Source: Firmicutes bacterium CAG:460
Lineage (GTDB): Bacteria > Bacillota_I > Bacilli_A > RF39 > UBA660
Assembly: GCA_000437355.1 (NCBI GenBank)
Contig: FR899752.1
Location: 1-10,737, forward strand
Length of the DNA stretch: 10,737 nucleotides
Reading direction: 5' to 3'
The translations under genes were made by a program, and so were the position numbers. Of this stretch, positions 1 to 6,933 are shown in pieces. Under the pieces are notes generated by a model. That model saw only the letters and a program-made list of their open reading frames with translations, did no database searches and had not been told where the DNA came from. Every line of letters begins with the position of its first letter. The first letter of the stretch is position 1.

Positions 1-600
1 CGTACAAAAAGTGTTCATGATAAGTTAAAACCAATAACATTAAAATATGTAAAAGCATTTGATTTTATAACTTATGTCGTGCTTATAAAAAGAAGATTAG
101 TTGTAAATATAAATTTACGGGACAAGTTACAATTCAAAGAGAAAATAAAAATATATCTAATAAAATAGAACAGAAAGTGTTGAAAGATTTAAAACAGTAT
201 AACCTAAGCTTAAAATATATAGCAGAAGAAAATAATATAAGTGATAACACAGAACATACGAAAGATTATCCGAAAAATATTATAAATCTTCCAAGAGTTA
301 TATCATTTGATAAATTTAAAGCAGATATAAGAGAAGGAAAATATGCATTTGTATTAAATGACCCAATACATAAAGAAACGTTGGATGTACTTTCAAATAG
401 AAAAAAAGAATACCTAATACAATATTTTACATATTGTGAATCATATCTGCAAGTACAAAAAATCATGTTCCCGTATGCCAAGTACGTAGTAGACCGATTT
501 CATTATATCAGATATATAATGGATGGATGAACTTCTTTGTGTCATTGAAGAATTAAAAGAATCATATCAGTTAAAAGAAATGTTTGAAAAAAATATGTAA
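1..600 (+). pseudogene. Decayed ISL3-family transposase, 5' end outside the window
   Basis: This is a remnant of a DDE transposase of the ISL3 type. Frame 1 from base 1 reads RTKSVHDKLKPITLKYVKAF, the usual N-terminal part. Near 98-102 the reading moves to frame 3, where CKYKFTGQV (zinc-finger half) and the helical stretch NKIEQKVLKDLKQYNLSLKY follow; one lost T around 100-102 would explain the shift. Frame 3 continues to a TGA at 528-530 with RVISFDKFKAD, GKYAFVLNDPIH, NRKKEYLIQYFTYC and KYVVDRFHYIRYIMD, all familiar ISL3 core segments. About 20 residues seem to be missing between YFTYCE and the VQKIMFP segment (about 440-455). From 526 frame 1 resumes (ELLCVIEELKESYQLKEMF) to TAA at 598-600, with much of the C-terminal half missing. 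Family membership is recognised from memory of conserved segments. The element cannot make an active transposase. Confidence 0.85.
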
Positions 601-621
601 CTCATTTATAAATTTGAATTT

Positions 622-662
622 TTAAAAATGGTACATTAAATTTCTTAAAAATGGTACATTAA
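622..662. repeat. Tandem 18-bp direct repeat, possible IS21-type insertion sequence end
   Basis: The 18-mer TTAAAAATGGTACATTAA occurs exactly twice, at 622-639 and 645-662, with a 23-bp period. Multiple short direct repeats containing ATGGTACA are what I associate with the ends of IS21-family elements in low-GC Gram-positives, where the transposase binds. No istA or istB gene is present, so this would be a solo end left after deletion. It could instead be a binding site pair for a regulator of the downstream parA promoter. The exact repeat is directly visible; the IS assignment is inference. Confidence 0.5.
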
Positions 663-670
663 TGTTGACT

Positions 671-700
671 TTGTTATTTGTTTAGTGAATAAATTATAAT
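671..700 (+). promoter_or_regulatory. Possible upstream promoter for the parA operon
   Basis: A perfect -10 hexamer TATAAT lies at 695-700. The best -35 at an acceptable distance is TTGTTA at 671-676 with an 18-bp spacer. A nicer looking TTGACT at 665-670 is 24 bp away, too far for a standard sigma-A promoter. This would be a second, upstream start for parA transcription. Confidence 0.4.
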
Positions 701-741
701 ACTTTAATTGTTTAATTTTTGATTTTGTTCTGTGAAAAAGA

Positions 742-770
742 TAGACAAGTAATTAATAATTTGATAAAAT
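742..770 (+). promoter_or_regulatory. Sigma-A type promoter of the parA operon
   Basis: TAGACA at 742-747 and TAAAAT at 765-770 are separated by exactly 17 bp, each matching five of six consensus bases. Transcription would begin near 777, giving a leader of about 35 nt before the parA ATG at 812. This is the closest good promoter to the seven-gene operon, and I see no other strong one before the terminator at 6667. Confidence 0.65.
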
Positions 771-811
771 AAAGTAGTACGAAAAAGTTGTATAGAATGG
801 AAGTGCTCGTT

Positions 812-1597
812 ATGGCTAAAATTATATCACTTGTTAATCAAAAGGGTGGAGTTGGTAAAACTACCACTAGTATAAACTTGAGTGCTGCATTAGGAAAAAT
901 GGGTAAACGTGTACTATTAATTGATATGGACCCACAAAGTAATGCCACTACTGGGCTAGGTTTAAATAGTAATGATTTTAAGAATGATATATATGAACTT
1001 ATTACTGGAAAATGTGAAGTAAAGAAAGCTATTAAGAAGACTAAATTTCATAATTTAAGTATTATACCATCAACAATTAATTTAGCTGGTGTAGATGTAG
1101 AATTTGTTAAAAGAATGCTTGAAGATAAAGAATTTAGTCAAAATATGCAATTAAAATTAAGACTTGATGAAATAAGAGATAATTATGATTATATAATAAT
1201 AGATTGTCAACCATCTTTAGGTTTAGGTACTATGAATGCATTAGTTGCTAGTGATAGTGTAATAATACCTGTTCAATGTGAATTTTTTGCTTTGGAAGGA
1301 ATTACACAATTATTAAATAGTATAATAATGGTTCAAGGAAGTATGAATCCTGGGTTAAGAATTGAAGGAGTTCTTTTAACCATGTTAGATGGTAGAACAA
1401 ATATAGGGCTTGAAGTAATTGAAGAAATAAGAAAATACTTTAAAGATAAAGTATTTAATACAATAATACCTAGATTAGTAAGATTAGTAGAAGCACCTAG
1501 TCATGGAAAACCTATCAATGAATATGATCCATTAAGTAGAGCTACGGAAGCTTATGCTAATTTAGCAAAGGAAGTGGTAAGTAGAGATGGAAACTAA
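812..1597 (+). CDS. parA: ParA/Soj chromosome partitioning ATPase
   Basis: A 261-residue Walker-type ATPase that works with ParB in origin segregation and, in Bacillus, also acts on DnaA. The deviant Walker A KGGVGKTT is at residues 11-18, the A' segment VLLIDMDPQSN at 34-44 and Walker B YIIIDCQPSLG at 127-137. Length and ends fit chromosomal Soj. The ATG at 812 is chosen because it gives the canonical MAKIISLVNQKGGVGKT start and has GGAAG at 799-803, 8 nt upstream. In-frame starts at 788 (TTG) and 797 (ATG) would add residues not normal for the family. The 3' end overlaps parB by 11 nt, so the two are translationally linked. First gene of the operon. Confidence 0.95.
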   Translation: MAKIISLVNQKGGVGKTTTSINLSAALGKMGKRVLLIDMDPQSNATTGLGLNSNDFKNDIYELITGKCEVKKAIKKTKFHNLSIIPSTINLAGVDVEFVKRMLEDKEFSQNMQLKLRLDEIRDNYDYIIIDCQPSLGLGTMNALVASDSVIIPVQCEFFALEGITQLLNSIIMVQGSMNPGLRIEGVLLTMLDGRTNIGLEVIEEIRKYFKDKVFNTIIPRLVRLVEAPSHGKPINEYDPLSRATEAYANLAKEVVSRDGN

Positions 1598-2477
1598 GAA
1601 AAAAGCACTAGGTAAAGGACTAGAACAATTATTTTCTAATAATGTAATAGACTTTGATAATTTTGAAGATACTGTTATTGAAGAAAATAAAAAGGATGTA
1701 ACTGAAATAAGTTTGGATGAAATAAGAAGTAATCCATATCAACCAAGAAAAACATTTGATACTGCTAGTTTAAATGAACTTGCTAAAAGTATTGAAGAAT
1801 ATGGGGTAGTTCAACCAATTATTGTTAAGAAAAGTATTAAAGGTTATGAACTTGTTGCAGGTGAAAGAAGAACTAAAGCTGCAAAACTAGCTGGTTTAAA
1901 AAGTATTCCTGCCATAATTAAAGATTTTGATGACCAAGAAATGATGGAAATTGCTTTAATTGAAAATATTCAAAGAGAAGATTTAAATCCAATTGATGAA
2001 GCTAGTAGTATTAGTAATATAATTAAACTACGTGGATATACTCAAGAAGAATTCGCAAGTAAGTTTGGTAAGAGTAGGACATATGTAACTAATATGTTAG
2101 GTTTATTAAAATTACCTGATGAAGTAAAGAAAATGGTTGAAAAAAATAGTTTAAGTATGTCTCATGCTAGAGTTTTAAGTAAGATGGATGATGATGAGAA
2201 AGTTATTGATTTAGCTAAAAAAATTATTACTGAAGGAATGAGTGTTAGAGACTTAGAAAGAGTTAGTCAAGATGTAAAAGAAGAAAATATTATTAAGAGT
2301 AGTTCTAGAAGTAATAAAGGATATGACCATAAATATAGAATGTATGAAAATATAATTATGGATAGTTTAAATACTAAGGTTAGAGTTAGTAAGAAAAAGA
2401 TTGAGATATATTTTGATGGGGTAAGTGAATTAGAAGAGATACTTTCGAAAATGAATGTTAAAGTTGAGGAAGAATAA
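1587..2477 (+). CDS. parB: ParB/Spo0J partition protein (parS-binding CTPase)
   Basis: A 296-residue ParB-family clamp protein that loads at parS sites and slides on DNA using CTP. The N-terminal KKALGKGLEQLF (6-16) is the ParA-stimulating peptide. The CTPase domain shows NPYQPRKTF (49-57), GERR (92-95) and ENIQREDLNP (126-135). A helix-turn-helix follows at about 151-176 (YTQEEFASKFGKSRTYVTNM), and the C-terminal region from about 245 is the dimerisation domain. The key motifs are all present. It overlaps parA by 11 nt and the next gene by 1 nt. I found no match to the 16-bp parS consensus in the window, so its binding sites must be elsewhere or diverged. Confidence 0.95.
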   Translation: METKKKALGKGLEQLFSNNVIDFDNFEDTVIEENKKDVTEISLDEIRSNPYQPRKTFDTASLNELAKSIEEYGVVQPIIVKKSIKGYELVAGERRTKAAKLAGLKSIPAIIKDFDDQEMMEIALIENIQREDLNPIDEASSISNIIKLRGYTQEEFASKFGKSRTYVTNMLGLLKLPDEVKKMVEKNSLSMSHARVLSKMDDDEKVIDLAKKIITEGMSVRDLERVSQDVKEENIIKSSSRSNKGYDHKYRMYENIIMDSLNTKVRVSKKKIEIYFDGVSELEEILSKMNVKVEEE

Positions 2478-2677
2478 TGAATAAAGATTTTAATTTAAAT
2501 GATGAAGTTATCATGAAAAAACAACATGCTTGTGGTACTAATTTATGGATTATTACAAGAAATGGTGCAGATGTTAAAATTAAATGTAAAAATTGTGGTA
2601 GAGAAATCATGATGGATAGATTAGAATTTATGAAAAAATTAAAAAAGGTGATTGTAAATGAAAAAACTTCGAACTAA
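2477..2677 (+). CDS. DUF951 family small zinc-ribbon-like protein (YyzM-like)
   Basis: A 66-residue protein with the pattern of DUF951: a short beta-rich start, HACGTNLW (17-24), RNGADVKIKC (28-37) and CKNCGRE (37-43), then a basic tail. His17, Cys19, Cys37 and Cys40 could bind one zinc ion; that is inference from spacing. In B. subtilis the homologue yyzM also sits between spo0J and ychF, so position supports the assignment. The biochemical function is not known to me; the basic zinc-ribbon form would suit nucleic acid or ribosome binding. The start ATG shares its A with the parB stop (TAATG), and its 3' end overlaps the transporter gene by 20 nt, so it is translated as part of a coupled chain. 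Confidence 0.85.
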   Translation: MNKDFNLNDEVIMKKQHACGTNLWIITRNGADVKIKCKNCGREIMMDRLEFMKKLKKVIVNEKTSN

Positions 2678-4205
2678 AGAGAAAATTGGACTACATCCAG
2701 TAATGATGCTTTTAGTCTTAAGTTTTGCAACAATTATTATTAGTGGATTATTAAGACTATTTAATGTTCAATCAACATTTAATCAAATATCAAGTGTTAC
2801 TGGAGACTTTCAAGTTACTACAGAAGCTGTAAATTCATTATTTAGTTTAAGAGGACTTAAATATATATTTACTAGTACTGTTAGTAATTTTGCTAACTTT
2901 TCAGTTCTTACACATTTAATTATTATACTTTTAGGTATTGGTATAATGGTTAAGAGTGGATTTTTAAAAACCATTATTACATTAATGACTAAAAAAGCTA
3001 AGAAAACAACTGTTACCTTTGTGTTAGTGTTAATTTCGATACTTGCAAGTTTAGTAGGAGATTTATCTTATATTATATTAGTTCCTTTAGGAGCATTATT
3101 ATTTTTGTATGGTAAAAGAAATCCAATGATTGGAATTATTACAACATTTGCAAGTCTTACTTGTGGTAGTGCTTTAAGTTTGTTTTTAACTAGTTATGAT
3201 TCTAGTTTAATAAGTATTACTTTAGATAATGTTCATGTTATTAATAGTGGTTATACTATATCAAGTTGGGGATTTTTATTTTCTAATATTATATTAATTA
3301 TTATACTTGCTTTTGTTATTACAAATGTAACAGAAAATTATTTAGTTAAAAAATTACCTAAGTATGAATTTCCTGAAGAAGAAGTTGAAGAAGAATTAGT
3401 GTTAACAAGAAAACAAATGAGAGGTTTATTATTTTCATTATTTGCTGGTTTAATTTATATGTTAATATTTATTTATAATATTATTCCAGGACTTCCTTTT
3501 TCAGGTAATTTACTTGATTATAGTCAAAGTTTATATATTGATAAATTGTTTAGTTATAATTCATTTTTTAGTAATGGATTTGTGTTTGTTGTAGCGGTAT
3601 TCTTTGTAATATTAGGACTTGCTTATGGAATTGGTGCTAAAACAATAAAGAATAATAAAGAATTTGTTGATGCTTTAGGTCATTCCTTAAATGGTGTTGG
3701 TAAAATACTTGTTATGATATTTGCAGCATCAACATTTATAAATATATTTAAACAATCAAATATTGGAAATGTTGTAGCTGGAGCTTTAACAAATGTGATG
3801 CAAAATAGTGAATTTGCTGGGCTTCCTTTGATATTAGTTTTATTTATATTTGCAGGTGTTATTGCCTTATTTCAACCAACAATATTATTTAGTTATAATA
3901 TTGCTAGTGGAGTTATTATTAAATTAATGAATGCAGGTATTTCTCCGGAATTTACACAACTTGTATTTAGACTTGGAAGTAGTGTTACACTAGGTCTTAC
4001 ACCAGTGTTTGCATATTTTGTTGTTTATCTTGCATATTTAGAAAATTATAATCAAAGTAATAAACCAATAACTATTGGGGAAGCTATAAAATATCAATTG
4101 CCATATGCTGCAGTTACATGTATAGTTTATTTATTATTTATAATTGTATGGTATTTAGTTAAGTTTCCAATAGGAATTGGAGCTGGCGTAGGATTGGGGG
4201 CATAA
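2658..4205 (+). CDS. AbgT-family membrane transporter (p-aminobenzoyl-glutamate/MtrF type)
   Basis: A 515-residue polytopic membrane protein with roughly ten or more hydrophobic segments (for example about 13-33, 83-98, 118-150, 205-223, 255-275, 305-325, 388-412, 443-460 and 482-502). AbgT-type signatures are the GIGIMVKSG stretch (93-101), VGDLSYIILVPLGALLF (133-149) and the C-terminal SPEFTQLVFRLGSSVT (429-444). Characterised relatives were described as p-aminobenzoyl-glutamate importers or sulfonamide exporters using the proton gradient; the substrate here is unknown. The usual RxGDS motif reads RLGSS (438-442), so the expected Asp is Ser441, while Asp135 of the GD motif is kept. An acidic loop (237-247) separates the halves. 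SD AAGGTGA at 2645-2651 is 6 nt before ATG. It lies between DUF951 and ychF, 2 nt from the latter. Confidence 0.75.
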   Translation: MKKLRTKEKIGLHPVMMLLVLSFATIIISGLLRLFNVQSTFNQISSVTGDFQVTTEAVNSLFSLRGLKYIFTSTVSNFANFSVLTHLIIILLGIGIMVKSGFLKTIITLMTKKAKKTTVTFVLVLISILASLVGDLSYIILVPLGALLFLYGKRNPMIGIITTFASLTCGSALSLFLTSYDSSLISITLDNVHVINSGYTISSWGFLFSNIILIIILAFVITNVTENYLVKKLPKYEFPEEEVEEELVLTRKQMRGLLFSLFAGLIYMLIFIYNIIPGLPFSGNLLDYSQSLYIDKLFSYNSFFSNGFVFVVAVFFVILGLAYGIGAKTIKNNKEFVDALGHSLNGVGKILVMIFAASTFINIFKQSNIGNVVAGALTNVMQNSEFAGLPLILVLFIFAGVIALFQPTILFSYNIASGVIIKLMNAGISPEFTQLVFRLGSSVTLGLTPVFAYFVVYLAYLENYNQSNKPITIGEAIKYQLPYAAVTCIVYLLFIIVWYLVKFPIGIGAGVGLGA

Positions 4206-4207
4206 AA

Positions 4208-5308
4208 ATGAGTTTAAAAGCAGGAATTGTAGGATTACCTAATGTTGGTAAATCAACTTTGTTTAATGCAATTACAAAACAAAATATATTAGCGGCGAAT
4301 TATCCATTTGCTACGATAGAACCAAATGTTGGTATTGTATTTGTTCCAGATAAGAGAGTGGATTATTTAGCTAATATGTATAAACCCAAAAGTGTTGTAC
4401 CAACAACTTTTGAGTTTACTGATATTGCAGGACTAGTAAGCGGTGCATCCCGAGGTGAAGGTCTCGGCAATAAATTTCTATCGCATATAAGGGAATGTGA
4501 TGCAATATGTGAAGTTGTAAGGTGTTTTAATGATCCTAATGTTACTCATGTAACTGGTAAAGTTGATCCAATAAGTGATATTGAAGTAATAAATATTGAG
4601 TTAGTACTTGCTGATTTAGAAGTAATAAATAATAGAATTGAAAAGATAGAAAAAAAAGCAATAACTACGAAAGATAAAGAAGCTTTAGCAGAAGTCGAAG
4701 TATTAAAAAAATGTAGGGTTGCTTTAGAAGCAAATACACCACTTAGAAGAATTAGTTTTGATAAAGATGAAAAGAAATTATTAAAAAACTTTAGTTTCTT
4801 AACAATAAAACCAATTATATATGTAGCAAATGTAAATGAAGATGATGTTGCTGTTGGTGATAATGAATATTCTTTGATGGTTAAGAATTATGCAGAAGCT
4901 GAAGGTTCTGGAGTTATAGTTATGTGTTCTAAGTTAGAGGCTGATTTGGCAGGACTTGAGGATGAAGAAAAAGAATTATTCTTACAAGAAGTAGGTATAA
5001 GAAATAGTGGTCTTGATAAATTAATATTTGCAACATATAATTTATTAGGACTAGCAACATTCTTTACTGCTGGTACAGATGAAGTAAGAGCTTGGACTTT
5101 TAAAGTTGGGATGAAAGCTCCAGAATGTGCTGGTATTATACATAGTGATTTTGAAAAAGGTTTTATTAGAGCAGAAGTAACTAGTTTTAGTGATTTAGAG
5201 AAGTATGGTGATGAAAAACTAGTTAAAGAAGCTGGTAAACTTCGTGTTGAAGGTAAAGAATATGAAATGCAAGATGGAGATATTTGTTATTTTCGATTTA
5301 ATGTATAG
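4208..5308 (+). CDS. ychF: YchF/OLA1-type ribosome-associated ATPase
   Basis: A 366-residue protein of the Obg-related YchF subfamily, cytoplasmic and ribosome-associated, implicated in translation and stress responses. G1 GLPNVGKST is at 9-17 and G3 DIAGLV at 72-77. The G4 position reads NVNE (208-211) instead of NKxD, which is the YchF hallmark that goes with ATP rather than GTP preference. A helical coiled-coil insertion covers about 130-205. The C-terminal TGS domain begins near LLGLATFFTAG (279-289) and ends with the GDICYFRFNV tail. Full length with no damage. It is the only intact gene here ending in TAG. The start follows the transporter stop by 2 nt, with a G-run at 4196-4200 as the probable ribosome-binding site. 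Confidence 0.96.
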   Translation: MSLKAGIVGLPNVGKSTLFNAITKQNILAANYPFATIEPNVGIVFVPDKRVDYLANMYKPKSVVPTTFEFTDIAGLVSGASRGEGLGNKFLSHIRECDAICEVVRCFNDPNVTHVTGKVDPISDIEVINIELVLADLEVINNRIEKIEKKAITTKDKEALAEVEVLKKCRVALEANTPLRRISFDKDEKKLLKNFSFLTIKPIIYVANVNEDDVAVGDNEYSLMVKNYAEAEGSGVIVMCSKLEADLAGLEDEEKELFLQEVGIRNSGLDKLIFATYNLLGLATFFTAGTDEVRAWTFKVGMKAPECAGIIHSDFEKGFIRAEVTSFSDLEKYGDEKLVKEAGKLRVEGKEYEMQDGDICYFRFNV

Positions 5309-5325
5309 AAAAGGAGGAATGTTTA

Positions 5326-5973
5326 ATGGAAGATAATAAGTTATTAAGTAAATCATTTTTATGGATGTGTATTGGACTTTTAGTAACATTTGTTACTGGT
5401 TATGGCGTATCTATGAATGAAAGAATGTTAGAAAATATTTTTGCTGGAAGTGCTTTTTGGATACTTTTAGTACTAGAACTTATTTTAGTTATTGTGTTAT
5501 CCGCAAGAGTTATGAAAATGAGCCCAACAGCTGCAAAGATATGTTTTATTCTATATGCTTTTGTTAGTGGATTAACATTTTCAAGTATATTTGTTGCATA
5601 TGAATTAACAAGTGTAATGATGGTATTCTTAGTTAGTGCCGTTATATTTGGAGTTATGGCATATATTGGATACAAGACTAATGTAGACTTGTCTAAGGTT
5701 GGATTTTACTTACTTATGGCTTTAATTGGAGTTATAGTTATTTCTTTAATAAATATTTTTATTGGTAATGGAACATTAGAAATAATTTTATGTATTGTTT
5801 GTTTATTATTGTTCTTAGGTATTACTGCATATGATGTTCAAAAGATTAAAGCTTTAGAAACATCTGGATTACCTGAAGATAATTTAGCTATTTATGGAGC
5901 ATTAGAACTATATCTAGACTTTATAAATATATTCTTACAAATATTGGAATTATTTGCTAAAAATAAGGATTAA
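5326..5973 (+). CDS. Bax inhibitor-1 family membrane protein (YetJ/YccA type)
   Basis: A 215-residue protein with seven predicted membrane segments (about 11-30, 42-62, 69-91, 97-116, 125-146, 151-168 and 188-208). The sequence ends with the BI-1 signature: ITAYDVQKIK (166-175) followed by ALELYLDFINIFLQIL (192-207). Asp170 and Asp198 correspond in position to the aspartate pair that forms the pH-sensitive latch of the B. subtilis YetJ calcium leak channel, so a similar ion-leak role is possible (inference). A strong SD, AAGGAGG at 5311-5317, precedes the ATG by 8 nt. It follows ychF by 17 nt and is 2 nt from the RDD gene, clearly in the same operon. BI-1 is not a usual partner of ychF in the B. 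subtilis order. Confidence 0.9.
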   Translation: MEDNKLLSKSFLWMCIGLLVTFVTGYGVSMNERMLENIFAGSAFWILLVLELILVIVLSARVMKMSPTAAKICFILYAFVSGLTFSSIFVAYELTSVMMVFLVSAVIFGVMAYIGYKTNVDLSKVGFYLLMALIGVIVISLINIFIGNGTLEIILCIVCLLLFLGITAYDVQKIKALETSGLPEDNLAIYGALELYLDFINIFLQILELFAKNKD

Positions 5974-5975
5974 TT

Positions 5976-6653
5976 ATGGATACAAGTTTAAAAAGAATAA
6001 TTGCTTTTGTAATTGATATAGTTATTGTTTCTTTAGTAGTTAGTTTAATTAATTTACTTCCTTTGGACCCATACAAAGATAAATATAAAGATGCTTATGA
6101 AAAATATAATGAAGTTGTACAAAAAAGCACTGAAGATGAAAAAAATGATTATAAAGATGAAATAATAGAATTAAATTATGAAGTTTATAAATATAGAACT
6201 TATAGTAGTATGTTTTCTGCAACAGCATTAATACTTTATTTTGGGGTTTTACCACTTGTTATGAATGGTCAAACATTAGGTAAAAAAATAATGAAGTTAA
6301 GAGTTGTTAGTAATAATGAAAAGAAACTTAACTTTTGGAAATATTTAATTAGAATTGTTATTTTAAATAATATTTGGTTAAGTTTAATAAATATTGGAGC
6401 AGTATATGTTGTAAGTGGAGTTAAATTCTATTATGTAACTTATGTAATTAGTATGTTATCAAGTTTAATATATATGTTAAATTTAATAATGGTTATGTTT
6501 AGAAAAGATAATCGTGGTCTTCATGATATGGTTGCTGGTACTAAAGTTATTGAAGTAAGTAATGATGTTGTAGTAGAAAGTGTTGAAGAAGTAAAGAAAA
6601 ATGGTATTAAAGAAAAAGTAGATAAAGTAAGTAAAAAAAAGAGTTCCAAGTAA
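5976..6653 (+). CDS. RDD family membrane protein
   Basis: A 225-residue protein with the RDD domain: KRIIAFVIDIVIVSL (6-20) with Arg7 and Asp14, NGQTLGKKIMKLRVV (97-111) and NRGLHDMVAGTKVI (179-192). Three to four membrane segments are seen (about 8-28, 79-96, 121-148 and 152-175). Between the first and second lies a charged, helical, probably coiled-coil loop (32-77) that is longer than in compact RDD proteins. The tail 200-225 is Lys/Glu rich. Some RDD proteins act in ion transport or membrane insertion of partners, but no substrate can be named. It is the last gene of the parA operon. Its stop codon TAA (6651-6653) lies inside the terminator loop. Confidence 0.85.
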   Translation: MDTSLKRIIAFVIDIVIVSLVVSLINLLPLDPYKDKYKDAYEKYNEVVQKSTEDEKNDYKDEIIELNYEVYKYRTYSSMFSATALILYFGVLPLVMNGQTLGKKIMKLRVVSNNEKKLNFWKYLIRIVILNNIWLSLINIGAVYVVSGVKFYYVTYVISMLSSLIYMLNLIMVMFRKDNRGLHDMVAGTKVIEVSNDVVVESVEEVKKNGIKEKVDKVSKKKSSK

Positions 6654-6667
6654 AGGAACTTTTTTTT
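6635..6667 (+). terminator. Intrinsic terminator overlapping the 3' end of the RDD gene
   Basis: The stem AGTTCC (6642-6647) pairs with GGAACT (6655-6660) over a 7-nt loop, with an upstream A-run (6633-6640) that can extend pairing with the T7 tract (6661-6667). The stem starts within the coding sequence and the TAA stop lies in the loop. It ends the seven-gene operon. The T-tract also supplies the first two bases of the -35 hexamer of the next promoter. Confidence 0.85.
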
Positions 6668-6693
6668 GACATGAATTATTGGTATGGTAAAAT
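6666..6693 (+). promoter_or_regulatory. Distal promoter of the rpsF leader region
   Basis: A perfect -35 TTGACA (6666-6671) and TAAAAT (6688-6693) are 16 bp apart, so this should be a strong sigma-A promoter. Transcription would start near 6700, giving a 280-nt leader before the rpsF ATG. The -35 overlaps the end of the T-tract of the preceding terminator. Confidence 0.75.
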
Positions 6694-6749
6694 ATATTTT
6701 TGCAAAGAGATAGCTTATGTATAAATTCGAATATAGAAAGGAGGACTTT

Positions 6750-6773
6750 TTGAGTTTTAGTTCGAACAAGTAA
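6750..6773 (+). CDS. Possible 7-residue leader peptide
   Basis: The sequence AAAGGAGG (6737-6744) is one of the best ribosome-binding sites in the window, yet no long gene follows. A TTG at 6750-6752, 5 nt after it, opens MSFSSNK and stops at TAA 6771-6773. The second TTCGAA arm (6761-6766) lies inside this ORF, so a translating ribosome would disturb the TTCGAA/TTCGAA stem. There is no run of a single regulatory amino acid as in classical attenuators. It may be a real leader peptide, or the ribosome-binding site may be a relic of a lost gene. Confidence 0.25.
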   Translation: MSFSSNK

Positions 6774-6811
6774 AAAATGCTTATGGTGTATTGTGGGAAA
6801 GATAGTTTTTC

Positions 6812-6849
6812 CTTTTATACTTAAATTTAATTAAATTTAAGTATAAAAG
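6812..6849. repeat. Perfect 38-bp AT-rich palindrome
   Basis: The left arm CTTTTATACTTAAATTTAA (6812-6830) is followed at once by its exact reverse complement (6831-6849), with no spacer. Only the outermost pair and one inner pair per arm are G-C. In RNA it could form an approximately 17-bp hairpin with a small loop. In DNA it could be a twofold-symmetric operator. There is no T-tract after it (TACTG follows), so it is not a normal forward terminator. It ends about 35 bp before the -35 of the proximal rpsF promoter. Confidence 0.9.
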
Positions 6850-6883
6850 TACTGTTGAAATATGACTTTTGTGCACATTTTTC

Positions 6884-6912
6884 TTGTATTTTATTCATAT
6901 ATTTGTTATAAT
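6884..6912 (+). promoter_or_regulatory. Proximal extended -10 promoter of rpsF-ssb-rpsR
   Basis: TATAAT at 6907-6912 is preceded by TG one base upstream (6904-6905), an extended -10 element. The -35 TTGTAT (6884-6889) is 17 bp away and weak outside TTG, which suits an extended -10 promoter. The expected start is near 6919, just upstream of the structured S6 leader. Confidence 0.75.
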
Positions 6913-6933
6913 ACTTGCGAGTAAAAGAAATTA

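Noticed and set aside
266..481. Minus-strand open frames here and at 5400-5675, 6049-6255, 6521-6769, 6906-7103 and 8008-8283
   Set aside because: All lie opposite genes or leaders, have composition typical of antisense reading of AT-rich DNA, and show no recognisable family or ribosome-binding site.
665..700. TTGACT paired with TATAAT as a promoter
   Set aside because: The spacer is 24 bp, too long for a sigma-A promoter; TTGTTA at 18 bp is listed instead.
788..811. Upstream in-frame starts for parA (TTG 788, ATG 797)
   Set aside because: They add non-family residues, and the ATG at 812 has GGAAG at a proper distance and gives the canonical Soj N-terminus.
812..2477. A parS site near parAB
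   Set aside because: I scanned for the TGTTTCACGTGAAACA-type 16-mer and saw no good match on reading the window.
6777..6824. A 15-codon ATG ORF in the leader upstream of rpsF
   Set aside because: It has no ribosome-binding site and ends inside the palindrome; nothing supports translation.
6812..6849. The palindrome as an intrinsic terminator
   Set aside because: It is almost entirely A-T and is not followed by a T-tract; the small GGAAA/TTTCC hairpin before it is followed by only TTTT and is weak.
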